Positions 35,347 to 45,101 are shown, counted from the first letter of the stretch. The stretch: 64,000 bases of DNA from Zobellia laminariae (GCF_009725995.1 NZ_RCNS01000001.1:1381195-1445194); one strand, 5' to 3'. Made by a program: numbers and translations. Notes: generated from the sequence alone by a model not told the origin.

Positions 35347-36540
35347 ATGAAGAGATATAAGATAGTAGTTTTGCTCACTGGTTTTTTAGTGTTGTTTTTA
35401 GGTTCCTGTACCGAAAAAAGTAAAAAGGAAGCAAAGCTTTTAGAGACTATTACTCAAATAAGAAAAGAATATGCTCCGGATAAAAGAACAGCTCTTTTTG
35501 ATGTGCACACCTATATAGATACCGAAAAGTATATTCTTAGAGGAGAAACTAATATGCCTGAAGCTGCTGAGGCATTAAAAGCCAACTTAGATAAACAGGA
35601 TATTAAATATACTAGCGAAATAGAAATAGTCCCTTCAAAATCATTGGAAGGTAAGACCCAGGCGGTTATTAATATTTCGGTAGCAAATCTTAGGAGTAAT
35701 CCAAAGCATTCTGCAGAATTGGCAACACAGGCAACTTTGGGCACACCGGTAAAAGTGTTTAAGAAAGAGGAGGATTGGTACTATATTCAAACACCGGATA
35801 AATATCTGTCTTGGGTAGATGCCGGGGGAATTGTTTTGATGGATGACAACCAAGCTCAAAAATGGAAAAGCACTACAAAACTTATTTATACCCAAACCGC
35901 TGGATATTCATATCAGGATTCCGAAGTTGGACAACGGGTGTCCGATTTGGTTGCTGGTGATATTTTAGAATTGAAAGGTGAGACCGAAGAATTTTTTGAC
36001 GTGCAATACCCTGATGGTAGAAAAGCCTTTGTGAACAAAGAAGAGTCGGAACCGTATGAAGGTTGGTTAGAGAAATTGGATCCAAGCCAAGAGAGCCTTG
36101 TAGCGACTTCAAAAACCCTTATGGGAGTTCCATATTTATGGGGAGGAACCTCAACGAAAGGAATGGACTGTAGCGGATTTACTAAAACTATCTTTTTCCT
36201 TAACGGAATGGTCATTCCTAGAGATGCCTCACAACAGGTACATACCGGTAAGGCCATTGATTCCGTCAAAAACTTTGATAAGCTCCAAAAAGGCGATTTG
36301 TTATTCTTTGGAAGAAAAGCAACGGATTCTACCTCAGAAAAAGTGGTGCATGTTGGTATGTGGATTGGCAATAATGAATTCATTCATGCCTCAGAGATGG
36401 TACGCATAAGCAGTATGGACAAAAATGCGGACAACTATGACAAACACAATCATGATCGATACCTGCGCTCAAAACGTATCTTAAAAGAAAATGATGATGC
36501 TTTGATCAGTTTGGTTAAGAATCCTGTTTTTAAGGATTAG
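35347..36540 (+). CDS. NlpC/P60-family cell-wall hydrolase lipoprotein with SH3 domains
   Basis: A 397-residue probable lipoprotein (signal sequence MKRYKIVVLLTGFLVLFLGSC, lipobox Cys near residue 21). The central region has bacterial SH3-like modules (INISVANLRSNPKHSAEL, then WYYIQTPDKYLSWVD). The C-terminal NlpC/P60 domain carries the catalytic Cys275 in MDCSGF, the His in VVHVGMWIG, and a second His in FIHAS. Such enzymes cut peptidoglycan stem peptides, usually gamma-D-Glu-diamino acid bonds. ATG 35347 gives a clean signal; a start at 35329 adds six residues. It is divergent from the methyltransferase gene, with only 58 bp between. Confidence 0.9.
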   Translation: MKRYKIVVLLTGFLVLFLGSCTEKSKKEAKLLETITQIRKEYAPDKRTALFDVHTYIDTEKYILRGETNMPEAAEALKANLDKQDIKYTSEIEIVPSKSLEGKTQAVINISVANLRSNPKHSAELATQATLGTPVKVFKKEEDWYYIQTPDKYLSWVDAGGIVLMDDNQAQKWKSTTKLIYTQTAGYSYQDSEVGQRVSDLVAGDILELKGETEEFFDVQYPDGRKAFVNKEESEPYEGWLEKLDPSQESLVATSKTLMGVPYLWGGTSTKGMDCSGFTKTIFFLNGMVIPRDASQQVHTGKAIDSVKNFDKLQKGDLLFFGRKATDSTSEKVVHVGMWIGNNEFIHASEMVRISSMDKNADNYDKHNHDRYLRSKRILKENDDALISLVKNPVFKD

Positions 36541-36617
36541 GGAGTTTGATTTTTTGCGGTATGATGTTTATTTTAGTGATGGAGTGTTTGATCCATGAAT
36601 ACTGACAAGTTAAAAGT

Positions 36618-37454
36618 TTAATTAAAAATTTCTAGGTCTGGTTTTCCATCTAAATCTTTGGGGAATTTAGCCCCTGTTTTTTTATAATTTTCGAGAGGCT
36701 TATTATCTTTATAATATTCAAAGTACATATACTCCCAAAGATGTTCTTGAGTATAATCACTAATATAAATCCTCTCTTCATGAGTAACTCCATTTTTTAG
36801 CATAATCTGAGAAGCTAAAACTATGCTCTTTTTTGTGAACCCATTAAGATCTAATTCTATGGGAGAATGAGTCGAGCGCCCAGGTATTACTGCATATTCA
36901 AAAACAGCATGATTATCATAAGCCCTAGCATTTTTTATGTTTCGATTATCTATAAAACTAATTTTAATAGGGTTATTTTTAACAGGATTCATAATTCTTA
37001 TAGATACTCTTAAATCACTCAAAGAAATCATGAAATTATTTAAATATTCTATGTACATTTTTTTTGTTGATCTATTAACTCGGGGGTTTGTTTCTATAAA
37101 TTTTACATCTTCTGAAATTATATCTTTCATTTGATTTACTAAATTTCTATTTTCTTTACTTAGCAATCTGTTTTCACTTAAAATGTCATGATTTAAGTTA
37201 TCTAATTCTTTATTTTCTTTCAACAATTTTTTGCTTTCTAGTAGCAATTTTTCTGTCCTCGCTTCTACTTCTGCAGAAATTATCTGGGAGAACTGGATAC
37301 TATCTTGGCCAGAGATTAAGGTTTTAGTGTTTTTGGTTAGATTTTTATTGAATTCACCCGTATCAATAAAAATGCGCACGGTTCCAATAATTGTGAGTAT
37401 TGCTCCTATTACTAGACAGAACAACGTCCAAAAATTCTCTTTAATAAGTTCCAT
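36618..37454 (-). CDS. Unknown membrane-anchored coiled-coil protein
   Basis: A 278-residue protein I do not recognise. Residues 8-28 (FWTLFCLVIGAILTIIGTVRIF) are one membrane segment near the N-terminus. About residues 50-115 form a strongly predicted coiled coil (EARTEKLLLESKKLLKENKELDNL). The C-terminal about 130 residues are a soluble, beta-rich domain (IKISFIDNRNIKNARAY, then FEYAVIPGRSTHSPIELDLNG). ATG 37466 is an alternative start, adding four residues. It is more AT-rich than its neighbours and lies alone between two unrelated units, so it may have been acquired, but base composition is weak evidence. Confidence 0.65.
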   Translation of the reverse strand: MELIKENFWTLFCLVIGAILTIIGTVRIFIDTGEFNKNLTKNTKTLISGQDSIQFSQIISAEVEARTEKLLLESKKLLKENKELDNLNHDILSENRLLSKENRNLVNQMKDIISEDVKFIETNPRVNRSTKKMYIEYLNNFMISLSDLRVSIRIMNPVKNNPIKISFIDNRNIKNARAYDNHAVFEYAVIPGRSTHSPIELDLNGFTKKSIVLASQIMLKNGVTHEERIYISDYTQEHLWEYMYFEYYKDNKPLENYKKTGAKFPKDLDGKPDLEIFN

Positions 37455-37506
37455 TATAATATTCATCGAATTGTTGAGATAATAGTAAATTAAGTAAACT
37501 GCTTTC

Positions 37507-37536
37507 AAAAAAAATCCTCCGAGCGTAAACGTCTCG
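37507..37536 (-). terminator. Possible terminator after fructosamine-kinase-like gene
   Basis: Read leftward: CGAGACGTTTACGCTCG folds into a short imperfect hairpin, then GGAGGA and a run of eight T. It is about 90 bp after the stop at 37626. Confidence 0.5.
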
Positions 37537-37625
37537 CTTGTTCCCTTCATTCCAAATAAAACATCAAAAAATGGATAAGGATTTATTACAGCTTACTAAA
37601 CCAGTCACTAAATGTAAGTAAAATC

Positions 37626-38489
37626 TTAAAAATACCGTCTCAGTATTTCTGTAACTGAGGCTTTGTACGAATTTCCAAAAAGGTTGAGGTGTACCAAGAG
37701 ATAGTAAAGTTGGTAGATATCCGTTCGTTCTTTTTCATTACCAATTGGTGCAAAATGTTCTTGATAGGAGTTATAGAAAGAAGCGCCAAAACCTCCAAAA
37801 AGGCGGGTCATTGCCAAATCTACTTCATGATGGCCGTAATAGACCGCTGGGTCTATTAAATAAGGGGTGCCGTTTTTTGATATAAGGTAATTTCCGCTCC
37901 ATAAATCGCCATGCAATAAAGAAGGTTTTGTGTCGGTAAATAGATTTTTACAAGTTGTTAAAAGCTGGTTTTCGGAAGGAATTTCGTTATCATTCAGTCT
38001 GCCAGTATCTTTTGCTAGTTGCAACTGGGGCGCAAGTCGTTCTTGCACATAAAATTCAGCCCATTGTGTGTGATTTGAATTGGACTGCTCAAGATTGCCA
38101 ATATAGTTGTCGGAAGTAATCCCAAATTCGTCTTGTGTAGCATTATGGTGCAATGCAGCCAGCTGATGACCCAAAAGTTCAAAGTCGGTTTCTGTGGGCC
38201 GTTTAGGCTCAATATAATCCATCACCAAAAAACCGCCCTTTTCTAAAGGTTCATACAACAAAATATTCGGTACGCTTATGGTTTTGGATTGGGCAATAGC
38301 CAGCAAGCCCATTTTTTCGGCCTTAAACAGTTCATACCCGTTTTCCCCATGATTAATTTTACAAAAAAAACGTTCCGTTTCGGTCTCCAGCAAGTAGGCT
38401 TCGGAAATATCACCCCCAGAAACAGATTGAATACGCTCAATTTTTACACAGAGTAAATACGCAATATGTTCCTTGAGGTTCTTGTTCAT
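37626..38489 (-). CDS. Fructosamine-kinase-family protein
   Basis: A 287-residue protein of the FN3K/ketosamine-3-kinase family (protein-kinase-like fold). It phosphorylates protein-bound or free ketosamines, promoting deglycation; bacterial substrates are poorly known. Motifs: SGGDISEAYLLETE (nucleotide loop), FFCKIN with the Lys, the catalytic loop SLLHGDLWSGNYLI, and YLIDPAVYYGHHEVDLAMTRLFGGF with the metal-binding Asp. Length is typical (about 290). It lies 30 bp after the GH95 gene on the same strand, with no terminator between, so they may share a transcript. Confidence 0.9.
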   Translation of the reverse strand: MNKNLKEHIAYLLCVKIERIQSVSGGDISEAYLLETETERFFCKINHGENGYELFKAEKMGLLAIAQSKTISVPNILLYEPLEKGGFLVMDYIEPKRPTETDFELLGHQLAALHHNATQDEFGITSDNYIGNLEQSNSNHTQWAEFYVQERLAPQLQLAKDTGRLNDNEIPSENQLLTTCKNLFTDTKPSLLHGDLWSGNYLISKNGTPYLIDPAVYYGHHEVDLAMTRLFGGFGASFYNSYQEHFAPIGNEKERTDIYQLYYLLVHLNLFGNSYKASVTEILRRYF

Positions 38490-38519
38490 TCTACTTATTA
38501 CTTAATATTTTTTACATTT

Positions 38520-40943
38520 TTACCAATTCAACTCTACTGTTTCATTGGGTTTTAAAGCAACCTCTTTTTGTTTTGTGCCGTGTTTTAAAACGGTAGTTCC
38601 TCCGGTAACGGAATATATTTTTACTTTGGTCGGAATTTTATTGCTCCAAGTAATGGCGATTTCAAAGTTTCCACGGGCTTTTAGACCTTCGACCGAACCA
38701 TTGGCCCACACATCTGGCAAAGCAGGTAAAAGCTGAATCTCTTTCAAAGAAGATTGTAGCAATATTTCTACTACTGCGGCGGCACCACCAAAATTCCCGT
38801 CAATTTGGAAAGGTGGGTGTGCATCAAACAAGTTGGGATACGTTCCGCCTCCTTTTTCATAGGAAGCCCGTACACCATCTGGGGCAACATAACGTAACAG
38901 TTCACGATATTGTTTGTAAGCGCGATTTCCATCTAATAATCTAGCCCAAAGATTAATACGCCATCCTTTTGACCAGCCAGTGGTTTCATCGCCCTTAATG
39001 TTTAAAGTGGTCCTTGTAGCATCCGCTAATTCTGGTGTTTTTTCCGGACTGATGTGATGCCCTGGGTATAAACCGTACAAATGCGATTGGTGACGGTGTT
39101 TGGGATCTACATCTTCCCAATCATGATACCATTCTTGTAAATTCCCTTTTTTTCCTACTTGGTACGGATATAGTTTGGCCAGTGCCTTTTTTAGTTGAGC
39201 TCTGAACTCCACATCTGTTTTTAGGGTTTCTGATGCTGCTATGGTCTGTTGAAAGCATTCCCTGATCATGGCAAGGTCGGATGTTGAACCGTACAAGGTT
39301 GCACCTTGATATCCATCTGGAGTTATAAATTTATTTTCGGGTGATGTTCCCGGTGAAGTAACCAAGTTTCCATTTTTATCTTCTACCAACCATTCTAAAC
39401 AAAACTCTGCGGCTCCTTTCAGTAGGGGATAGGCTTTATCCTGTAGAAAATCTAAATCTTGAGAAAATGTATAGTGTTCCCATAAATGCGAGCTTAACCA
39501 GGTTCCGCCCATATTCCAGTTGGCCCAATTGATTCCACCTTCACCAAAGTCGCCCACAGGATTACTCATCGCCCAAATATCCGAGTTATGGCATGCGGCC
39601 CATCCGCCGGCACCGTAAAAGGTCTTAGCGGTTACTTTACCTGTTTTGGCTATATTTTCAATAAAGCCCAACATAGGCTGGTGCATTTCAGAAAGGTTAG
39701 CATTCTCTGCTAGCCAATAATTTTCTTCGGCATTGATGTTTAAAGTGTAGTTACTGCTCCATGGCGGTCTTATGTACGGATTCCAAATACCCTGTAAGTT
39801 GGCAGGTACATTTGGTGTTCTTGAACTAGAAATCAACAAATACCGACCATATTGAAAATAGAGTACCTCCAGGTTTTTGTCTTCTTCGCCTTTAGCATAG
39901 CGTTTTAAACGCTCATCTGTGGGCAGGTCTTTCGCAGTAGTTTCTCCAAGGTCTAAATGCACTCGGTTAAAATATTTTTGATGGTCTTTAAGATGATTTT
40001 CCAATATAGACTCAAAAGATTTTGAGCTTGCTTTTGAAAGTTGTGAGGCAGCAATTGTTTTATGGTCGGCACCTTCGGTAGCGGGGTTTTTGTCGAATCC
40101 GTTGAAGCTAGTGGCCATTGAAATATAAATAACGGCTTCCGTACCATTTTTTAAGGCAACCGATTTGTCTGTGCTTTCCAATTCTCCGTCCGTATTCTGT
40201 ATTTTAAAAAGTGATGTAAAACGCGTTCCTCTATTTGAGTCAAACTGAACTGGGTTCGGAATTTTACCGCGGTAACTGGGTTCTACATGATAAGGGGCGT
40301 AACCGCTTACTTCTAGAGTAGATTCGTTACTCGTAACCTCATATTTAAGCAAACTTTTAAATTCAATATTAAAATTAAGTGCTCCTTTTTTACTGCTCTT
40401 TAGGCGAATGACCATGGCCTGTTCATCATGAGAAATAAGATACTCACGAGTAAAAGTGATGCCATCTACCTCGTAGGTTACCGTAGAAAGTGCTTTTTCT
40501 AGCTCAAGCTGGCGGTGGTAGGAGGTGGGCTGGTTCTTATGTTCAAAATTTAAGTATACGGTACCTAAAGGCATGTAGGATTGAGAGAAGCTTCCCTGTA
40601 ATTTCGTTTGCAGCGAATCAGCAAGTTTATAGTTTTCGTTTTTTAGCGCTTCGCGGATTTCCGGAACATTTTTATATGCTTCTGGACTCATATTTGGGTC
40701 CACAGGTTCGCCGCTCCAAAGTGTAGCATCGTTTAAATAAATAGAATCGGTAGCAACACCCCCAAAAATTGATGCTCCGGCTTTTCCATTGCCCAGAACC
40801 GAGGTTTCCTCAAAATGTTCGGCCGGCCTGTCAAACCAAAGGGCATTTGAAGATTGTGCGGAAAGAAGGTTTACTGAAACCAACGTAAACAAAACGGGTA
40901 GTACAAATGCTTTTTTTAGCAAACTAATGAACGGCTTTATCAT
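38520..40943 (-). CDS. Secreted glycoside hydrolase family 95 enzyme
   Basis: An 807-residue GH95 protein; the family contains alpha-L-fucosidases and alpha-L-galactosidases acting by inversion. A signal peptide (ATG 40943, about 28 residues ending LLSAQ) is followed by the N-terminal beta-domain (LWFDRPAEHFEETSVLGNGKAGASIFGG), then an (alpha/alpha)6 barrel with NYTLNINAEENYW, TSPGTSPENKF and FQIDGNFGGAAAVVEI, which hold the Asn, Glu and Asp residues of the family's active site. The short C-terminal beta-domain ends NETVELNW. A TTG-18 nt-TATCTTGC promoter-like element lies upstream. The substrate is likely an algal or host fucose/galactose glycan, but specificity cannot be read. I chose the start giving a signal peptide. 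Confidence 0.93.
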   Translation of the reverse strand: MIKPFISLLKKAFVLPVLFTLVSVNLLSAQSSNALWFDRPAEHFEETSVLGNGKAGASIFGGVATDSIYLNDATLWSGEPVDPNMSPEAYKNVPEIREALKNENYKLADSLQTKLQGSFSQSYMPLGTVYLNFEHKNQPTSYHRQLELEKALSTVTYEVDGITFTREYLISHDEQAMVIRLKSSKKGALNFNIEFKSLLKYEVTSNESTLEVSGYAPYHVEPSYRGKIPNPVQFDSNRGTRFTSLFKIQNTDGELESTDKSVALKNGTEAVIYISMATSFNGFDKNPATEGADHKTIAASQLSKASSKSFESILENHLKDHQKYFNRVHLDLGETTAKDLPTDERLKRYAKGEEDKNLEVLYFQYGRYLLISSSRTPNVPANLQGIWNPYIRPPWSSNYTLNINAEENYWLAENANLSEMHQPMLGFIENIAKTGKVTAKTFYGAGGWAACHNSDIWAMSNPVGDFGEGGINWANWNMGGTWLSSHLWEHYTFSQDLDFLQDKAYPLLKGAAEFCLEWLVEDKNGNLVTSPGTSPENKFITPDGYQGATLYGSTSDLAMIRECFQQTIAASETLKTDVEFRAQLKKALAKLYPYQVGKKGNLQEWYHDWEDVDPKHRHQSHLYGLYPGHHISPEKTPELADATRTTLNIKGDETTGWSKGWRINLWARLLDGNRAYKQYRELLRYVAPDGVRASYEKGGGTYPNLFDAHPPFQIDGNFGGAAAVVEILLQSSLKEIQLLPALPDVWANGSVEGLKARGNFEIAITWSNKIPTKVKIYSVTGGTTVLKHGTKQKEVALKPNETVELNW

Positions 40944-41113
40944 GAAAAAAGAAGTATGTAAAATTAGACGGTAGCAAGATAGCAGCAATTAGTAAACGAC
41001 AATGGTATTATTTTTTCTAAATTAGGGCAAATTTCAACCTAAAAGCCCCTATTTATCAAGTTAGGACGAAAAACCACCAAAAGAATAAATTCTTAATCTC
41101 ATCCAACCAGCCT

Positions 41114-42220
41114 ATGTCTCAACTAGCCGATAATGTCTCAAAGCGTCTCTTTTCCTTAGATGTTTTTAGAGGACTAACCATGTTCTTACTTATTGCCGAG
41201 GCGGCAGGTTTTCACCATAACTTTTCAGAACTGACGGAAGGAACGGCATTTTCGGGTCTAGCGCATCAATTGCATCACCACCCGTGGAACGGACTCCGGT
41301 TTTGGGATTTAATCCAACCGTTTTTTATGTTCATTGTTGGGGTGGCTATGCCTTTTTCTTTACGGAAACGTTTGGCATCTGGAGATAAAAAAGGGGTGAC
41401 CAAACACATTCTACGTAGATGCTTTTTATTGTTTGCTTTTGGTGTTTTATTACATTGTGTGTATAATCACGCATTGGTTTGGGAACTTTGGAACGTACTG
41501 GTACAATTGGCCTTCACCATATTAATCGCCTATGCGGTAATGAGCCTTCCCAATAAAATACAAATCGGTATATCTTTAGGTTTGTTGATTCTAACCGAAA
41601 TTTTGTATCGAGCTTATAATCCTGAAGCCCCCTATGCGCAGAACCATGAGAGTTTTGGTTCATATATAGATATGTTGGTCATGGGTCAAGTAAATGACGG
41701 GTACTGGGTGTTCGTAAATTTTATCCCAACTGCAGCTCATACAATTTGGGGTGTCATCTGTGGAAAGGTTTTATTATCACATATGTCTTCTGCCGAAAAA
41801 ATAAAACCATTTCTTATTTGGGGAAGCGCATTGGTAATTCTTGGTTTTGCCATGGATTTTGCAGGCATCACACCAATCGTAAAACGTATTGCAACAAGTT
41901 CTTTTACCTTGGCATCAGGAGGTTTCGCTATTCTTACATTAACCCTTTTCTACTGGCTTATTGATATAAAAGGATATCAAAAGAATTGGCTTAAGATTTT
42001 CTCTGTAGTAGGTACTAATTCAATTTTTATCTATCTATTTGCCGAAACAGTAGGTGTTCAGTGGTTTCAAGGATTTGGTCTTATCTGGACAGAGGGCTTG
42101 CTGGCTCCCATTGGTATTTCCGAAAAAGTAATCATGGTTATCAATGCTTTCTTTGTACTGTACATCTTCTGGTACATTACCTACTTTTTAGATAAGCATA
42201 AAGTGTATTTTAAAGTATAA
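41114..42220 (+). CDS. DUF5009 membrane acyltransferase-like protein
   Basis: A 368-residue polytopic membrane protein with about ten hydrophobic segments. Its start (RLFSLDVFRGLTMFLLIAEAAG, residues 11-32) and WDLIQPFFMFIVGVAMPFSL are characteristic of the DUF5009/HGSNAT-like (heparan-alpha-glucosaminide N-acetyltransferase) acyltransferase family. These proteins use conserved His residues to move acyl groups across membranes onto sugars; several His residues cluster after the first helix (HHNF, LHHHPW). The substrate here is unknown. It is divergent from the GH95 gene and 40 bp upstream of the DUF1080 lipoprotein, consistent with a small glycan-processing operon. Confidence 0.87.
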   Translation: MSQLADNVSKRLFSLDVFRGLTMFLLIAEAAGFHHNFSELTEGTAFSGLAHQLHHHPWNGLRFWDLIQPFFMFIVGVAMPFSLRKRLASGDKKGVTKHILRRCFLLFAFGVLLHCVYNHALVWELWNVLVQLAFTILIAYAVMSLPNKIQIGISLGLLILTEILYRAYNPEAPYAQNHESFGSYIDMLVMGQVNDGYWVFVNFIPTAAHTIWGVICGKVLLSHMSSAEKIKPFLIWGSALVILGFAMDFAGITPIVKRIATSSFTLASGGFAILTLTLFYWLIDIKGYQKNWLKIFSVVGTNSIFIYLFAETVGVQWFQGFGLIWTEGLLAPIGISEKVIMVINAFFVLYIFWYITYFLDKHKVYFKV

Positions 42221-42260
42221 AACTCATATCTCAATTATAATTTTACTCAATACTCATATT

Positions 42261-43055
42261 ATGAATCGCACTAAAATTGTCCTTTTTATTTCTTCTATTG
42301 CCCTAATGGCCTGTAACTCTACTAAAACAACCGTAACCGAAGCTGGTTGGGAGAACATGTTTAATGGTAAGAACTTAGATGGATGGACCACTAAAATCCA
42401 TCATTATGAAACTGGCGATAATTTTGGAGACACTTTTCGCGCAGAAGATGGTATGATTAAAGTGCGCTACGATAAATACGAAGGGGACTTTAACGACAGG
42501 TTTGGCCACTTGTATTTTGATAAGCCTTATTCTAGTTTTCACCTTTCTATGGAATATAGATTTGTTGGGGATTTACATCCGGGAGCACCCGTTTTTACCG
42601 AAATGAATAGTGGTGTTATGTACCATTCGCAAGACCCAAGAACGATGTTGAAAGAACAGAACTGGCCTATATCCGTAGAAATGCAATTTTTAGGAGGTAT
42701 TAATGAAGGCGAAGCAAGACCAACGGGTAACATGTGTTCTCCGGGAACTGAGATTGTTTATAATGGAAAAATATACCCGAGTCACTGTTTAAGTTCTTCT
42801 TCTAAAACCTACTACGGAGACCAATGGGTAAAAGCAGAATTAATTGTAAGAGGAGATTCTTTGGTAACACATATTATAAATGGTGAAGTAGTTTTAGAAT
42901 ACACCAAACCTCAAATTGGTGGTGGTACGGTAGTTGGTTTTGACCCGAAGGTTAAACAAGACGGAAAACTATTAAAAGAAGGTATGATTGCTTTACAGAG
43001 CGAAGGACAGCCTATAGATTTCAGAAATGTAAAAATCAAAAACCTAAAGCCTTAA
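42261..43055 (+). CDS. DUF1080 (3-keto-disaccharide hydrolase-type) lipoprotein
   Basis: A 264-residue lipoprotein: signal peptide with lipobox LMAC (Cys at residue 19), then a DUF1080/3-keto-glycoside hydrolase concanavalin-like domain, with the family opening GWENMFNGKNLDGWTTKI and a later WPISVEMQFLGGINEGEARPTGN. The domain is a beta-jelly-roll; some members hydrolyse 3-keto-glycosides, others only bind sugars. The C-terminus ends IDFRNVKIKNLKP, the usual final strand. It is cotranscribed with the DUF5009 gene, supporting a carbohydrate role. It is convergent with the VOC gene, 9 bp away. Confidence 0.9.
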   Translation: MNRTKIVLFISSIALMACNSTKTTVTEAGWENMFNGKNLDGWTTKIHHYETGDNFGDTFRAEDGMIKVRYDKYEGDFNDRFGHLYFDKPYSSFHLSMEYRFVGDLHPGAPVFTEMNSGVMYHSQDPRTMLKEQNWPISVEMQFLGGINEGEARPTGNMCSPGTEIVYNGKIYPSHCLSSSSKTYYGDQWVKAELIVRGDSLVTHIINGEVVLEYTKPQIGGGTVVGFDPKVKQDGKLLKEGMIALQSEGQPIDFRNVKIKNLKP

Positions 43056-43064
43056 TTCAAAAGG

Positions 43065-43451
43065 TTATTTTTCATAAAGTTCAAAAGGAAGGTCATCCGG
43101 GTCTGCAAAGAAAGTAAATTTGCGGCCCGTAAATTCGTCAGTTCTAATGGGTTCTACGGAAATTCCTTTATCCATAAGTCTTTGCCTTTCTAAGGTTACA
43201 TCGTCTACTTCAAAAGCTAAATGACGTAAACCTTGTGCTTCGGGTCTAGAAGGGCGTTGAGGTGGGTTAGGGAACGAGAATAATTCTATTATGTATTCTC
43301 CGTTAAGGGCAAGATCCAGTTTATAAGATTGTCGTTCTTCCCTAAAAACTTCGGTCATAATATCAAGACCTAAAACCTGCACATAAAAATGCTTGGACTT
43401 TTGGTAATCTGAGCATATAATAGCAATATGATGAACTTTGTTAAATGCCAT
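43065..43451 (-). CDS. VOC-family protein, YaeR/GloA2-like
   Basis: A 128-residue vicinal-oxygen-chelate protein with two beta-alpha-beta-beta-beta units. The opening VHHIAIICSDYQKSKHFYVQVLGL has the metal-binding His, LRHLAFEVDDV a second His, and ELFSFPNPPQRPSRPEA with the conserved Glu. The last strand FELYEK holds the fourth ligand. This is the layout of glyoxalase-I-related YaeR/GloA2 proteins, whose reaction is not settled. It lies 18 bp downstream of the S41 protease gene on the same strand, so they are likely cotranscribed. Confidence 0.9.
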   Translation of the reverse strand: MAFNKVHHIAIICSDYQKSKHFYVQVLGLDIMTEVFREERQSYKLDLALNGEYIIELFSFPNPPQRPSRPEAQGLRHLAFEVDDVTLERQRLMDKGISVEPIRTDEFTGRKFTFFADPDDLPFELYEK

Positions 43452-43469
43452 AGCTAATGGTGAAAGTTC

Positions 43470-45101
43470 TTATTTTAAGATACCCCAATATTTATTTTCA
43501 TTACTTAAAAGTTCGGTAGCAGCTAAAATGGCATCATCATTTTTTAAGTAATAATCATACAACCCTTCACGATAGAAATAACGCTTCACGATTTCATCTT
43601 GAAGCTTACTTTTAATTTCACGCTGGTAATCGTCTAAAGCAACAATTTTACTTTTTTCGATATCTAACAATAAGGTTTTAAAGTCATTTTCTATAGCATC
43701 ATTAAAAATAACCTCTTCACGGTTGGTCATGGCCGCTCTTAAAGTTTTTTCGGTTTTGGTCTCGTATGAGAAGTCGCTTTTGGAAACAAAGGTTTTAAAA
43801 TCTGCATAATCCTTATCGGAAAATTTAAATTTAGCAACGTCATCCATTTGGTGCTTGTAGAAGTAGTTAGTAGCGTAATCAAAAATAACATTGTTGTTCA
43901 ATAGTGCAGTAGTAAGTTCATTTGCTTTGGTAGAGGTAACTTCAATATCCGGCAAAACACCACCACCATCTTGCACCTTCCGTCCATTACGGGTAGTAAA
44001 GTCCTTAAAAGCACTCTTTTTAACAGCATTATTGTCTTCATCTCGATTCCAGTAGTCCAAAGACTGTATGCATCTCCCAGAAGGCGTGTAATAGCGGCTT
44101 ATAGTAACTTTTAGCTGCGTACCGTAAGTTAGCTTCAACGGACGTTGTACTAATCCCTTTCCGAAGCTACGTGCACCCATAATTACTGCACGGTCTAAAT
44201 CTTGCAATCCGCCGGATACAATCTCACTTGCCGAAGCACTGCTCCCGTTAACCAAAACTACTAGCGGAATCTCTGTATCTACTGGTTTGTTTTTGGTCTT
44301 GTACTCAGAATTGAATTTTTTGACCTTTGATTTGGTGGTTACGATCAACTCCCCTTTATCAATAAAAAGGTTGGTGACATTTATCGCTTCCGAAAGCAGA
44401 CCGCCAGGATTGTCTCTTAAATCTAACACAATCTTTTCTGCGCCTTTTCCTTTAAGATCAATAAGGGCTTCTTTTGTTTGGGCCGAGGCTTTTGCGTTAA
44501 ACCTAGACAAAACAATATAACCTGTCTTGTCATCTATCATCTTATAAAACGGTACGGCATCAACTTCTACAGCTGCACGGGTAATGGTGGCTATTTTTGT
44601 TTCTCCCTGTCTGTTATATGTAACTTCAACAGCTGTGTTATTTGCTCCTTTTAAAAGTTCGCTAGCATTGTTGTCAAAGTCCGAAACACTAATAGCACCT
44701 ATTTTAATAATCTCATCACCAGCTTTAAGTCCGGCTTTATCCGCAGGATAATCTTTGTAAGGTTCAATAATCAACAACTTGTCCTTGAATGATCGTACCA
44801 ATGCACCAATACCGGAATATTCCCCCGCATTGTTAATGCGATAGGTTTCTACATCTTGTTCGTTTAAAAACTTGGTATAAGGATCAAGGTCATCTAGCAT
44901 ATTCTTTATGGCGGTATCCATAAGTTCTGCCGGATTGGTCTCATCTACGTAGTTCATGTTTAATTCCTTAAACAGGGTAGTGAAGATTTCTATTTGCTTG
45001 GCAATTTCGAAAAAATCGCTTTTCACGAAACTACTACCTGCCACCAAAATGACTATTGCAAAGGCTGGAATCAATATTTTTTTGCCTAGCATCTTTTTCA
45101 T
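43470..45101 (-). CDS. S41-family C-terminal processing protease
   Basis: A 543-residue periplasmic serine protease. An N-terminal hydrophobic anchor (residues 9-28) is followed by a helical region, a PDZ domain (about 90-170, GEYSGIGALVRSF) and the S41 catalytic core with the Ser in VNGSSASASEIVSGGLQD and the Lys in GARSFGKGLVQ. The C-terminal 120 residues are a charged helical tail. Such Ctp/Tsp proteases trim or degrade periplasmic substrates. Its gene follows rnpA by 48 bp, a pairing I recall in other Bacteroidota, and precedes the VOC gene. Confidence 0.93.
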   Translation of the reverse strand: MKKMLGKKILIPAFAIVILVAGSSFVKSDFFEIAKQIEIFTTLFKELNMNYVDETNPAELMDTAIKNMLDDLDPYTKFLNEQDVETYRINNAGEYSGIGALVRSFKDKLLIIEPYKDYPADKAGLKAGDEIIKIGAISVSDFDNNASELLKGANNTAVEVTYNRQGETKIATITRAAVEVDAVPFYKMIDDKTGYIVLSRFNAKASAQTKEALIDLKGKGAEKIVLDLRDNPGGLLSEAINVTNLFIDKGELIVTTKSKVKKFNSEYKTKNKPVDTEIPLVVLVNGSSASASEIVSGGLQDLDRAVIMGARSFGKGLVQRPLKLTYGTQLKVTISRYYTPSGRCIQSLDYWNRDEDNNAVKKSAFKDFTTRNGRKVQDGGGVLPDIEVTSTKANELTTALLNNNVIFDYATNYFYKHQMDDVAKFKFSDKDYADFKTFVSKSDFSYETKTEKTLRAAMTNREEVIFNDAIENDFKTLLLDIEKSKIVALDDYQREIKSKLQDEIVKRYFYREGLYDYYLKNDDAILAATELLSNENKYWGILK

